Source: Actinomyces sp. 432 (lineage in GTDB: Bacteria > Actinomycetota > Actinomycetes > Actinomycetales > Actinomycetaceae). Taken from it: 64,000 bases of DNA. Shown one piece after another: positions 56,401 to 64,000 of this stretch (within the stretch, counting starts at the first letter, position 1; each line of letters starts with the position of its first letter). The position numbers and the translations under genes were made by a program. The notes below the pieces were generated by a model. The model saw only the letters and a list, made by a program, of their open reading frames with translations. It was not told where the DNA came from and did not search any database. The stretch is from the NCBI RefSeq assembly GCF_009930875.1, contig NZ_CP025249.1, forward strand, positions 1,178,001 through 1,242,000, read 5' to 3'.

Positions 56401-56868
56401 CAGCCGCCACTGCCCGGCACTGCAGTCGGCGCACGCGCCCCGCAGCTGCCCGCCATGACCCGGCGGGAGCTTCAGGACGCCGATCTACGCCTGACCGGGG
56501 TATCCACCCAGGCCTCACCCCTCGTTTTCCACCGCGGCCGGCTGGCTGCAGCCGGCGTGCTCACCGTCAACGAGGTCCTGCGCCATGAACCGGAGCGCAG
56601 GGTGCGGGTAGCCGGGATCGTCACCCACCGGCAGCGACCGAACACGTCTGCGGGCACGATCTTCCTCAATCTTGAGGACGAGACCGGACTGCTCAACGTG
56701 ATCTGTCCCGCGGGCATGTGGCGCCGCTACCGCGACGTCGGCCGTCGAGCCGCGGCACTAGTGGTGCGGGGAATGGTCGAGTCCGGTGATGGCGTCACCG
56801 CCCTGGTAGCCGAACAACTCACGCCCCTGCACGGGGTCACCACACCGGGCAGCCGTGACTGGTGCTGA
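53452..56868 (+). CDS. dnaE2: Error-prone DNA polymerase DnaE2 (ImuC)
   Basis: The protein is 1138 aa from the ATG at 53452, which has GAGGAG about 9 nt upstream. An N-terminal PHP domain (Y-A-E-L-H-A-H-S-A-Y-S, then L-T-D-H-D-G) leads to the polymerase palm (G-R-G-S-A-A-N-S; P-D-I-D-L-D-I-E with two catalytic Asp; V-K-F-D-L-L-G-L with the third). A helix-hairpin-helix region and an OB domain (A-G-I-V-T-H-R-Q-R-P) end it. Length and the short C-terminus indicate DnaE2 and not the replicative DnaE1. It extends primers past lesions with ImuA and ImuB. No LexA box is visible in the 113-bp gap upstream. Confidence 0.92.
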   Translation: MTLNSPSSDGASGGLLQMPEVTAALAATAGTKGSSTAAGTHHYAELHAHSAYSFLDGANEPEDLVGAAAELGLEAIALTDHDGMPGIVRHAQAGRIHGTPTIYGTELTLADGTHLPLLARIPRGYHRLCAAISRHNLAAGRRVAPAYQLPDLAAALQVGTAAGTGTSACLVLTGTQNGPLRHALGDPQRPDSWDLGSADAVLGRLVELFGRDAVAVEISLSAGPTDAALTAALTELAARYRLPLIATGAVRCARPSDSRLADVLTATRLRTDLEGARGHLPALGRWLRSPQDMARLHRRAPHAVDTAAEIAQELAFDLNLVAPGLPEPEVPPGHTPATWLRELTRRGALARYGTEAQDPEAWGVLAHELDVIESLGFPGYFLIVRAIVDFCENAGILCQGRGSAANSAVCYALGITAVDAVRHHMLFERFLSPGRSGYPDIDLDIEACRREEVIQHVYDRYGREYAAQVANVISYRPRSAIRDAARALGHPAGLQDAWASRMSHHRSTIHAEDDSAADAPPQQVLDVAGHLLRLPRHLGIHSGGMVLADRPVTEVCPVRWAALEGRTVLQWDKDDCAAAGLVKFDLLGLGELTALRLAFTSLAERGETVPDLVPGGKLRPAQTGRPWGLHTLPEEDPAVYRLLGAADTVGVFQVESRAQMATLPRLRPREFYDIVVEVALIRPGPIQGDAVNPYIRRRLKREEVTYLHDSLKPALAKTLGIPLFQEQLMQIAVDAAGFSPAEADALRQAMGAKRSVERMEALHERLVRGMVERDIDPATAEVIFDKLRGFADFGFPESHAFSFAYLVYASAWLKVRKPEDFYAGVLAAQPMGFWSPQTLVADARRHGVRVLPADVNYSREQAGVETHAGSAPVQAESSALSPLDVHPELAVRLGLSPIKGLGDAAAAIVAERTLNGPYTNIADLARRVHLSRSRLEALAASGALNSLGIDRREALWAAGALAQEHGRRHAHPASPGHSRSAWYQPPLPGTAVGARAPQLPAMTRRELQDADLRLTGVSTQASPLVFHRGRLAAAGVLTVNEVLRHEPERRVRVAGIVTHRQRPNTSAGTIFLNLEDETGLLNVICPAGMWRRYRDVGRRAAALVVRGMVESGDGVTALVAEQLTPLHGVTTPGSRDWC

Positions 56869-56903
56869 TGCGCCGAGCGCCCGCTGGGCGCCCGGCGCAT
56901 CGC

Positions 56904-58271
56904 TCAGCCCTTGTCCCCGGAATAGGCCGGCAGCTCACCTACCACCGGCGCGTCCTTGGTGTGCAGCTCGGAATAGACGGACCAGGCCACGCTCACCAGC
57001 GGAACTGCCACGATCGCACCCAGCAGGCCCGCCGAGTATGTGCCCACGGCCACGGCGATGATTACCACCACCGGGTGCAGCGAAACCTGCCGCCCCATGA
57101 TCAGCGGTTGAAGGATATGCCCCTCGATCTGGCCGATTCCAGCCACCCCCAGGCCCACCACGATCATGGTGATGAAGCCCTTCGAGGCCAGAGCCACCAC
57201 CATGGCGATAATCATCGCCGCCGGGGCGCCGATGATCGGGATGAAGGCGCCGATGAAGACCAGGACCGCCAGGGGCGCGGCCAGCGGCACACTGACGATC
57301 TGGAGGAAGATTCCACACATGATCCCGTCGGTGAGGGCCACCAGCACGGTGCCGCGCGCATAGCCGGCGAAGGTGTACCAGCCGGCGCCTGCGGCGTGGT
57401 GGACATCCTCGCGCATACTGGCCGGCAGCTCGTTGAGGAACCACCGCCACATGCGTCCGCCGGAGGCCAGGAAGAAGATCGTGGTGAACACTGCCAGGGC
57501 CAGCACGGCGAAGATATTCACCACGGTGCCCGCGTTTGACAGCACCTCCGTAGCCAATGTGGGGGCATTGCTCATCAGGTAGTCCTGTCCCTGCCTGACT
57601 AGCTGCTGCAACTGCCCCGTGAGCTCCTGCTGGGTCAGGTCCAGCGGCAGTGGACCGTTGACGATGAAGTCGACGATGGTGTCGACGCCGTCGGAGAACT
57701 GTGAGGCGAGGGTGTTCCACTGACTGGTCACCGAGGTAACCACGTAGGTCACCAATCCCACCACCAGCGCCAGGGCGCTGAGCAGACCGAGGAAGGTAGC
57801 GGGGTAACGGGGCATGACCCGGGCGAACAGGTTCACCAACGGCTGCAGGATCGAGGTGAGCACCAGCGCCATGAATACGCCCACAAACACCGGGATCACC
57901 CGCGAAGTCGCGAAGAAGACCAGGCTGATGACGATTAGCAGACCTAGCAGCAGCCAGGCCGATATTCCGCCGCGAACCAGCCACGAGGGCAGGGAACTGA
58001 GCGGGGAGCGGGGAACCGCGGGCGAAACGTCACCTTCCGCCCCCGCCGCGTCGGCGGTCTGCGAGTCCTCATAGTGCAGCTGCTGCTCGCGGGCATCGAG
58101 CCGGGCGCGTTCAGCCCTGTCAATCGTGCGGCCCAGCACGTCGCGTCCTTCGCGCAGCCGTGACGTGAGGTGCTTGAACGCGGAGTCAGAGGCCGCCGCA
58201 TCCGAGTTCGGCTCCACGTCCTGCAAGGGCGCCTCGTCCCGGTCGCCTGATGAAGTATCGGCGTTCGCCAT
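56904..58271 (-). CDS. AI-2E family transporter
   Basis: The protein is 455 aa from the ATG at 58271, with GGAG 7 nt upstream; a longer frame overlaps the HAD gene. After a hydrophilic N-terminus of about 95 residues come about eight membrane helices, with the family's G-x-P-x-x-I-G-A-F-I-P-x-x-G pattern (here G-A-F-I-P-I-I-G-A-P). The family includes AI-2 exporters and sodium/proton antiporters; which applies cannot be told. The start lies one base after the HAD gene stop, so they are co-transcribed. Confidence 0.85.
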   Translation of the reverse strand: MANADTSSGDRDEAPLQDVEPNSDAAASDSAFKHLTSRLREGRDVLGRTIDRAERARLDAREQQLHYEDSQTADAAGAEGDVSPAVPRSPLSSLPSWLVRGGISAWLLLGLLIVISLVFFATSRVIPVFVGVFMALVLTSILQPLVNLFARVMPRYPATFLGLLSALALVVGLVTYVVTSVTSQWNTLASQFSDGVDTIVDFIVNGPLPLDLTQQELTGQLQQLVRQGQDYLMSNAPTLATEVLSNAGTVVNIFAVLALAVFTTIFFLASGGRMWRWFLNELPASMREDVHHAAGAGWYTFAGYARGTVLVALTDGIMCGIFLQIVSVPLAAPLAVLVFIGAFIPIIGAPAAMIIAMVVALASKGFITMIVVGLGVAGIGQIEGHILQPLIMGRQVSLHPVVVIIAVAVGTYSAGLLGAIVAVPLVSVAWSVYSELHTKDAPVVGELPAYSGDKG

Positions 58272-58272
58272 A

Positions 58273-58975
58273 TCAGATCTCCACTGCCAGTAGTGAGGCC
58301 AGCTCGGCCGCGGTGGTGACAAGCGCGGCTGCACTGCGCAGTGACTCGGGGTCACCGTAGCCCCATAGGACGCCGATGCAATCTATCCCCTCGGCACTGG
58401 CCCCGGCGACGTCATGATGGAGGTCGCCAATGTGCACCGGCCGACTCAGGTCGGCTCCGGTTGCAGCCAGGCGCTGCAGCGCGGACGCAATGACCTGGTC
58501 CTTGCGCCCCCGACGTCTCCGGAGCCGGCGCCGCTGACCACGGCGAAGCAGTCGAGCAGCCCGGCGTGGTCAAGGATCTCGCGCGCCAATCCCTCATGCT
58601 TGGAGGTTGCCAGGGCCAGCGGTGTTCCCGCAGCTGACAGGGCGCGCACCAGCTCGGCCACGCCGTCGTAGAGCGGGGAGTCAAGCATCGTCCTGCGGTA
58701 GTGGCGTCGGTAGGTCTCCACCGCCTGGGTGTTGGCGGCTCCGGTCAGGCCGGCGTACAGCCGGAAGCCGTCAACCAGTGGGGGCCGACGAAGCGCATCA
58801 GCTCCGCGGGCGCCTGCGCGGGCAGCCCCAGTTCCTTGAATGCCCCCTTCAGCGCTGCGAGGATCGCGGGCGCGGAGTCGATGAGGGTTCCATCCAGGTC
58901 GAACAGGACGACGGTCGGGGCATCGGGAAGCGGGAACTGAGGGTTGGCATGACCCGCTCCAGCGGTGACTTGCAT
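58273..58975 (-). CDS. HAD-superfamily phosphatase, Gph-like (two frameshifts)
   Basis: Three adjacent frames make one 234-aa protein if one G/C is added at the plus-strand G5 run 58780-58784 and one at the C5 run 58507-58511. The joins then read F-V-G-P-P-L-V-D-G-F and G-D-V-G-G-R-K-D-Q-V, both natural for the family. Motif I is F-D-L-D-G-T-L-I-D, motif II is A-T-S-K, motif III is the Lys in K-D-Q-V, and H-I-G-D-L-H-H-D is motif IV. It acts as a phosphoglycolate-phosphatase-like enzyme or pyrophosphatase. Two lesions in one gene are more likely base-calling errors than decay, because all motifs survive. Confidence 0.78.
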
Positions 58976-59019
58976 GTTTTTTCTTGCTCGCTCTCACTCG
59001 CGGACGCGGTTCAGCCTAC

Positions 59020-59032
59020 TAGCGTGGCACCC
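59020..59032 (+). promoter_or_regulatory. Leaderless -10 box of the mutarotase gene
   Basis: TAGCGT (59020-59025) ends 7 nt before the ATG at 59033, and no Shine-Dalgarno is present. Transcription would begin at or next to the start codon. Confidence 0.45.
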
Positions 59033-59914
59033 ATGAGCACAGACACCACGCGCCCCGACCTGCCGCGGACCGCGGCCCTGACCCCGGGGCGGGGCGGGCA
59101 GCCGCGGCTGCTCGTCGATGCGCCTGCGGGCAGCGCGGAGATCTACCTGCACGGAGCCCACCTGACCGCGTGGACCCCGCGCGGCGGCAGGCCCGTAATC
59201 TTCACCTCACGCCGGGCGGTTTTTGACGGTGTGACACCGATTCGCGGCGGCGTTCCGCTGTGCCTGCCCTGGTTCGGGACGGGGGTCGACGGCCGGATGC
59301 GGCCGGCGCACGGCTGGGGGCGCATCTCTACCTGGCAGCTGCGCAGTGCTCAGCCACTTCCGGGCGGTGGTGTGCAGGCGCTGCTCGGGCTGGAGCGCGA
59401 CGGCATCGCCGCACTGTACTCGGTGGAGGTGGGGGAGGAGCTGATCCTCACGCTTTCCCTACGGCGTACCGCTAGTACTCCCACCGCCGCCCCGGTGGAG
59501 GCGGCCCTGCACACCTACCTGGCGGTTGGTGACGTAACCGCGGTTGAGGTGACGGGGCTGGAGGGCGCCACCTACCTGGACAAGGTGACCGGGCGCGCCG
59601 GGCAGCTGCAGCGCGGGCCGCTGCGTATCACCGGGCAGACGGATCGCGTGTACCAGTCGGGCGGTCCTACGGCTCCGGTCACTGTCAGCGATCCGGGGCA
59701 CGGCCGCCGCATCACCGTCGTCGGCGCGCATGCGCCCAACACGGTGGTGTGGAACCCGTGGAGTGCGGGCGCTGCCGCGATGGCGGATATGGATGACGAC
59801 GAGTTCGCCTCCATGCTGTGCGTCGAGAGCGCCGCAGTGGGAGAAAACGCCGTCATTCTGGAGCCCGGCCAGTCAGTGTCGCTGGGAGCCAGAATCACCG
59901 TTGCTCCACTGTGA
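59033..59914 (+). CDS. D-hexose-6-phosphate mutarotase (YeaD-like aldose epimerase)
   Basis: A 293-aa beta-sandwich protein of the aldose-1-epimerase superfamily. Substrate and catalytic residues appear in G-V-P-L-C-L-P-W-F-G, R-P-A-H-G-W-G-R and A-L-H-T-Y-L (both His), and the general base Glu in L-C-V-E-S-A. It interconverts alpha and beta anomers of glucose-6-phosphate and related sugar phosphates in the cytoplasm. The upstream frame (from 58607) is a shadow of the HAD gene, so the ATG at 59033 is used. Confidence 0.87.
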   Translation: MSTDTTRPDLPRTAALTPGRGGQPRLLVDAPAGSAEIYLHGAHLTAWTPRGGRPVIFTSRRAVFDGVTPIRGGVPLCLPWFGTGVDGRMRPAHGWGRISTWQLRSAQPLPGGGVQALLGLERDGIAALYSVEVGEELILTLSLRRTASTPTAAPVEAALHTYLAVGDVTAVEVTGLEGATYLDKVTGRAGQLQRGPLRITGQTDRVYQSGGPTAPVTVSDPGHGRRITVVGAHAPNTVVWNPWSAGAAAMADMDDDEFASMLCVESAAVGENAVILEPGQSVSLGARITVAPL

Positions 59915-59950
59915 ATCCCGCCGCCTCGTCCCCGCTGCTGCTGTGATGCA

Positions 59951-59964
59951 CGGCACCCGTGCCG
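59951..59964 (+). terminator. Short hairpin after mutarotase
   Basis: CGGCAC-CC-GTGCCG is a perfect 6-bp palindrome followed by GATTT, 36 bp past the stop. A weak intrinsic terminator is possible. Confidence 0.3.
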
Positions 59965-60045
59965 GATTTGCCCGCTCTGGCCCGGAACGTGTTAACTTTC
60001 CTGCGTCAGCGGCGTGGGCCTGTGCCCCGCGGCGGTGGCAAGTCA

Positions 60046-60132
60046 GTCCGAGTGGCGGAATAGGTAGACGCGCTAGCTTGAGGTGCTAGTGCCTGATTAA
60101 AAGGGCGTGGGGGTTCAAGTCCCCCTCGGACA
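60046..60132 (+). tRNA. tRNA-Leu (GAG)
   Basis: An 87-nt class II tRNA. The acceptor arms GTCCGAG (60046-60052) and CTCGGAC (60125-60131) pair fully, with discriminator A60132. The anticodon stem is CTAGC/GCTAG with loop TTGAGGT, so the anticodon GAG (60080-60082) reads CUC/CUU codons. A long variable arm and GGGGGTTCAAGTCCCCC T-arm are present. CCA is not encoded. A strong hairpin follows. Confidence 0.95.
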
Positions 60133-60138
60133 CCCGCA

Positions 60139-60172
60139 GCGGGGCCGCGGCCGTTACAGGTCGTGGCCCCGC
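60139..60172 (+). terminator. Hairpin downstream of tRNA-Leu
   Basis: GCGGGGCC (60139-60146) pairs with GGCCCCGC (60165-60172), extended inward by further pairs. It begins 7 nt after the tRNA and no T-run follows. Probably the tRNA terminator. Confidence 0.4.
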
Positions 60173-60231
60173 CTCGTATCCGCTCATCGTCGGGCTGCCC
60201 TCCCACCGGCGCCCCGATCGACTCCCAACCC

Positions 60232-60264
60232 GATACCTCAGATACCTCGACAGATACCTCGACA
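60232..60264 (+). repeat. Tandem GATACCTC repeats before the MFS gene
   Basis: GATACCTCA (60232-60240) is followed by two exact 12-bp copies of GATACCTCGACA (60241-60252, 60253-60264). The GTG start of the MFS gene is 15 nt downstream. Confidence 0.7.
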
Positions 60265-60278
60265 AGGACCACACCGTC

Positions 60279-61568
60279 GTGACCGCCGCCCCGCCCGGAC
60301 GCAAGCACTCGCCCTCCGTCATCAAGGCACGTATCGCCGTCTACCTGATGTTCCTGGCCAACGGGCTGGGCTTTTCCAACCTGGTACCGCGCTATCCGGA
60401 GATTCTGGAGCATTTGGGCATTACCAAGGCGGCCTTCGGCCAGGCCGTCATGTTCAACTCCATTGGGGCGCTAGTGGCCGGGCTGGCGGCATCGTGGCTC
60501 ATAACCCGCTTCACGTCCGCGCGGGTGGCGTCCATCGGCATGATGGTTCTGGGGCTCGGCCTACTGGGAGCCGGCCGGGCCGATTCCTGGATCGTCTTCG
60601 CCCTGTGCATGGCCTGGGTCGGTGGTAGTGACGCGATCGTCGACGTCGCTCAGAACGCCCACGGGCTGCGCGTGGAGCGCCGCTGGGGTGGTTCCATCAT
60701 CACCAGCTTCCACGCCGCCTGGTCGCTCGGGGCGGTGCTCGGTGCCACCATGGGGCAGGCGATGGCGGGCGCCGGCGTACCCGTGGAAACCCATATGGCC
60801 GGTGTGCTGGTGCTGCTAACTGTCGTTTCCGGCGCGGCCCTGCCCGGGACCATCAAGGGCCCGGACGCCGACGACCGCAGCCTGGCTGATGCGGCGGAGG
60901 ATGCCGCCGCCGGCGTCGGCACCGTTGCTGCGCCCGTTGGCATTGATCCTGATGCCGCCGCCACGTCGCCGATCGTCCCGTCCCGGGCGATCACCGCACT
61001 GCTGGTGGTGGTGCTCGGGCTGATGTGCGCCGCCGCCATGTTCCCCGAGGACGTCACCGGTAACTGGTCCTCGCTGCTGCTGACCGAGCAGGGAGCAGCC
61101 CCCGGCATGGTGGGTATGGGGCTGGTGAGTCTGCAGGTCACCATGATTGTCGGGCGGCTGCTGGGCGACGCCGTCATCGACCGGCTCGGCGCCCGCAAGG
61201 TGATCGCCGGCGGGGGAGTGCTGGTTGCCGTCGGCATGGGCACGGCTCTGCTGGCCGGCTCGGTGCCGGGGACGCTGGTGGGCATGGTGGTCTCCGGCGC
61301 GGGCTGCGCCGTGGCCGTGCCGGTGGCCTATGCCGCCGCGGACGACATCCCCGGCCTGCGCCCCGGCATGGGGCTTACCGTCGTGTCCTGGCTCGCCCGG
61401 GTGATCATGCTGGTCTCCCCGCCCATCGTCGGCTGGTTCGCCGATGCCCACGGCACTTGGGTAGCACTCGTCTACGGCCTCATTGGTGGCATCATCCTGA
61501 TGCTGAGCTGGCCGGCACTGCGCAGGGGGCCGCGCTCCAACGCCGCGGGTCAGGCCGTCGCCGCCTGA
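60279..61568 (+). CDS. MFS transporter
   Basis: A 429-aa protein with 12 predicted membrane helices and a central hydrophilic loop at about residues 195-225. Polar residues in helix 1 (L-M-F-L-A-N-G-L-G-F-S-N-L-V-P-R) and the V-G-G-S-D-A-I-V-D-V-A-Q-N motif match the YbjJ-like MFS subgroup, whose substrates are unknown (sugars or drugs are suggested for relatives). The GTG start at 60279 follows AAGGA by 10 nt, just after a tandem repeat. The gene stands alone between tRNA-Leu and the GNAT fusion. Confidence 0.82.
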   Translation: MTAAPPGRKHSPSVIKARIAVYLMFLANGLGFSNLVPRYPEILEHLGITKAAFGQAVMFNSIGALVAGLAASWLITRFTSARVASIGMMVLGLGLLGAGRADSWIVFALCMAWVGGSDAIVDVAQNAHGLRVERRWGGSIITSFHAAWSLGAVLGATMGQAMAGAGVPVETHMAGVLVLLTVVSGAALPGTIKGPDADDRSLADAAEDAAAGVGTVAAPVGIDPDAAATSPIVPSRAITALLVVVLGLMCAAAMFPEDVTGNWSSLLLTEQGAAPGMVGMGLVSLQVTMIVGRLLGDAVIDRLGARKVIAGGGVLVAVGMGTALLAGSVPGTLVGMVVSGAGCAVAVPVAYAAADDIPGLRPGMGLTVVSWLARVIMLVSPPIVGWFADAHGTWVALVYGLIGGIILMLSWPALRRGPRSNAAGQAVAA

Positions 61569-61607
61569 GCGGGAACCCGCATGCGGCGCTGCCGGTAGGC
61601 TCGCCAC

Positions 61608-62758
61608 ATGCAGCCCTTCGAGATCCGCGTGCCCGCCGAGACCCGCGACGGCGCCGACCTGCCCGCGCTCCTGTTGTCCGTTCCCACCGGCGCCGACGTC
61701 GACCGGGTGGCGGAGATCTGCCAGGATCCCGACATTCAGGAGTGGACCACCGTCCCCCGCGGCTACACCCGGGCACACGCGGAGGACTTCGTGCGCCGCA
61801 CAGTACGCGCCGGCTGGGAGGCGGGTAAGGACCTGAACTGGGCGGTGCGCGAGATCGGAACCGACGGCGTCGCGTCGCTGGTGGGCATGATGGGCATTTC
61901 CGGACAGCCGGACGGCACCTGGGAGATCGGCTACTGGCTGGCCCCCGAGGCCCGGGGGCACGGCACCGTCTCTCGGGCGGCACGCGCAGTCATTGAGGTC
62001 GCCTTCGCACCAGAAGGGCCCCTGCGCGCGGCCGCCCTGCGCTGGCGCTGCGACATTCACGACGGCGTGCCCAACTGGGCCTCGTGGCGCGTGGCCTGGG
62101 GGCTGGGCTTCCGTCGTGAGGGAAGGGTGCGTTCCTTCCTCGCCAACGACGGTGTCCTGCACGACGGCTGGGTGGGCACCCTTCTGCCTGACGACCCCCG
62201 GCGGCCCGTGGCTCCTTGGGACGGTCCCGTAACGGTCGGCGGGCAGGTGGCAGGCTCCTCCCATACCCACGGCGATGCCACGCCGCTGGTGGCCGCCGAC
62301 GCCGTCGGCGAGCGCGAGGGGGACGACCCCGAGGCGCTGGTGCGCCGGTTCCACTCCACCTACGGCCTGCCGATCCAGACCGACGGGCCCAGTCTGGACC
62401 GTGAGAGCCTGCACATGCGCATGAGCCTTATCGCCGAGGAGTTCGCCGAGCTGACCGGCGCCGTCTACGGGCAGGCGGCCCGCAGCGAGATCGAGTCCGC
62501 ATACCGGCGGGCCGTCGCGGCCGACGACGGCACCCGCGACACGGTGGAGGCTGCCGATGCCCTGGCCGATCTGGTTTACGTCATCTACGGCATGGCCCTG
62601 GAGACCGGCATCGACCTGGCGGCGGTGCTGGCCGAGGTACAGCGCTCCAACATGTCCAAGCTCGGGCAGGACGGCAAGCCCATCTACCGGGAGGACGGCA
62701 AGGTCCTCAAGGGCCCCGGATTCTTCCCCCGGACGTTCAGGGCGTGCTCGGGCTCTGA
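61608..62758 (+). CDS. GNAT acetyltransferase fused to MazG/PRA-PH-like pyrophosphohydrolase (frameshifted end)
   Basis: The N-terminal RimJ/RimL-type GNAT domain (about residues 1-185) has the acetyl-CoA loop E-A-R-G-H-G-T. A linker of about 45 residues leads to an all-alpha pyrophosphohydrolase-like domain (about 235-383) with the metal-binding pattern E-E-F-A-E-L and A-D-A-L-A-D-L-V-Y. The frame as given runs to 62855 with an odd tail that overlaps the next gene. Adding one C to the C5 run at 62726-62730 gives F-F-P-P-D-V-Q-G-V-L-G-L and stops at 62758, a natural end. The total is then 383 aa. TAGGCT ends 6 nt before the ATG, suggesting a leaderless mRNA. Substrates unknown. Confidence 0.78.
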
Positions 62759-62781
62759 CAACCCCGTGGCAGGATGGGTGC

Positions 62782-64000
62782 ATGACCGACTCGACTCCAG
62801 CAGTGGTGGACGCACTTCCCGAGACCAACCCCTTCGCCCGCCCCTGGGAGCTTGACCTGGAGCTGCCCGACTTCACCGCCGTGAAGCCCGCGGATATCGA
62901 GCCCGCCGTCCGCGCCGGCATGGCGGCTCAGCGCGCCGAGTGGGAGGCGATTGCCACCGACCCCGATGCTCCGACGGTGGAGAACACGGTCGCCGCCGTC
63001 GAACGCAGTGGCGAGCTGCTGTCCCGCGCCCTGACCGTCTTATACTCCCTGACCTCTGCTACCGACAGCCCCGAGCTGGATGCGCTGGAGGAGCGGCTGG
63101 CCCCGGACCTGGCCGCTCACGAAGACGCCTACAGCCTCGATGCTCGCATATACCGGCGTTTCAAGGCGCTCGACGAGCGGGTGCAATCCGCTGCCGCGGC
63201 CACCCCCGCCCAGATCCCCGTGGATGCCGACGGCCAGGTGATTGACGCCGAAACCGCCCGCTACATCCGCCTGGCGGTGGAGGAGTTCGAACGCGAGGGC
63301 GTCGCCCTGACCGGCCCGGACGCGGACCGGCTGCGCGCCATCAACGCCCGCCTGACGGCCCTGTCCACCCGCTTCGCCACCCTGACGACCAACGCCATGC
63401 ACGCCGCCGGCGTCGCCAACTTCACCGCTACCCCCGCGCTGGTCACCGCCGCCACCCACGCCGAGCGTGTCGCCCTGCTGAACCGGTCACTGGGTCGCGG
63501 ACTGTCCGGGGAGCACGACACCCGCGCCATCGTGCTGGAGGAGGCCGGGCTGCGGGCCGAGCGGGCCCGCCTGCTCGGCTACCCCACCACGCCGCCGTCG
63601 TCGCCGCCGAGTCGGCCGCCCGCACCAGCCAGGCGGTGAGCGAGCTGCTGACCCGCCTGGTACCTCCGGCCATGGCCAACGCCCGCCGCGACGCCAAGAC
63701 CTACGCCGCCCGCATGGCCGCCGACCCGGCCACTGTCCCCGGCGAGAGCTTCGGCCCCGCCGACTGGCCCCACTACGAGGAGGCCGAGCGCAAGGAGCGC
63801 TTCGGCATTGACGACGCCACCCTCGCCCCCTACCTGGAGCTGAGCAATGTCATCGAGCGCGGCGTCTTCTACGCCGCGGGCCGCCTGTACGGCATCTGCT
63901 TCCACGAGCGGCCCGACCTGGCCGCCCACATGTACGCCCCCGACGTGCGCGTGTGGGAGGTCCGCGACGGCGAGGGAGACGACGCGCCCGTGCTGGGACT
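62782..64000 (+). CDS. M3-family metallopeptidase, Dcp-like (partial, frameshifted)
   Basis: The N-terminal ~400 residues of a thimet-oligopeptidase/Dcp-type peptidase; the HExxH zinc site lies beyond the window. The first frame ends at 63639 with an unnatural Pro-rich tail. Adding one C at the C4 run 63582-63585 gives L-G-Y-P-H-H-A-A-V-V-A-A-E-S and an open frame to the window end, containing F-G-P-A-D-W-P-H-Y and N-V-I-E-R-G-V-F-Y-A-A, both typical of the family. The enzyme cleaves short peptides in the cytoplasm. ATG at 62782 follows AGGA by about 8 nt. Confidence 0.82.

Noticed and set aside
58607..59032. Longer N-terminus for the mutarotase
   Set aside because: That part of the frame is antisense to the HAD gene; the family begins at about 59033.

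Overview
The window is about 64 kb of GC-rich DNA with actinobacterial gene content: SepH, DUF4193, DUF3710, DUF3159, a WXG100 protein with an EssC/EccC-type ATPase, an actinobacterial Tad-type pilus locus, and a LexA box of the actinobacterial type. Gene families and order fit an Actinomyces-like member of the Actinomycetaceae. The genus is inferred; no rRNA is present to confirm it.

Layout. (1) 0-5 kb, minus strand: a block of exported or secretion-linked proteins. It holds a 718-aa protein with an ESX-like N-terminus, a small partner, a secreted Ser/Thr-rich protein, a lipoprotein and a WXG100-type protein. (2) 5.3-18.8 kb, plus strand: a tightly coupled Tad-like operon. It runs SAF protein, CpaE-like protein, CpaF ATPase, TadB, TadC, four pilin-like proteins, a LysM plus BTAD protein split by a frame change, and a three-module FHA-FtsK/SpoIIIE ATPase. 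The two blocks diverge from a 330-bp region holding a perfect 16-bp palindrome. (3) 18.8-31.8 kb: conserved housekeeping genes, namely topoisomerase IV subunit A, DUF5998, a phosphodiesterase, SepH, DUF4193, DUF3710, an OB-fold protein, DUF3159, two TrkA proteins, an APC permease and an RNA methyltransferase. (4) 32-40 kb: aconitase, then a pyruvate:ferredoxin-oxidoreductase-type operon (gamma, alpha, beta) ending in a GltD-like/ferredoxin fusion, behind a CRP/GlxR-like site. (5) 40.0-41.3 kb: no convincing gene, but three long imperfect palindromes and short direct repeats. (6) 41-64 kb: YbaK, a disulfide oxidoreductase, TrmL, a PEBP protein, a LexA-controlled imuA-imuB pair, a PAP2 phosphatase, thymidine kinase, a SatD/DUF3307 pair, a DUF222-HNH protein, DnaE2, an AI-2E permease, a HAD phosphatase, a hexose-6-phosphate mutarotase, tRNA-Leu(GAG), an MFS transporter, a GNAT/nucleotide-pyrophosphohydrolase fusion and the start of an M3 peptidase.

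Two points cut across the window. First, eight places show a reading frame broken exactly as if one base were missing, nearly all at short C or G runs. Seven lie between 47 and 64 kb. The shared direction suggests base-calling deletions more than eight independent mutations, and affected genes should be read as composites. Second, several genes start 6-8 nt after a TANNNT hexamer with no well-placed Shine-Dalgarno sequence, as expected for leaderless mRNAs.

The strongest candidate for an unusual system is the union of a complete Tad-like assembly operon with a WXG100 protein, its secretion-like ATPase and a set of putative substrates. No eccB, eccD, eccE or mycP gene is visible beside it.
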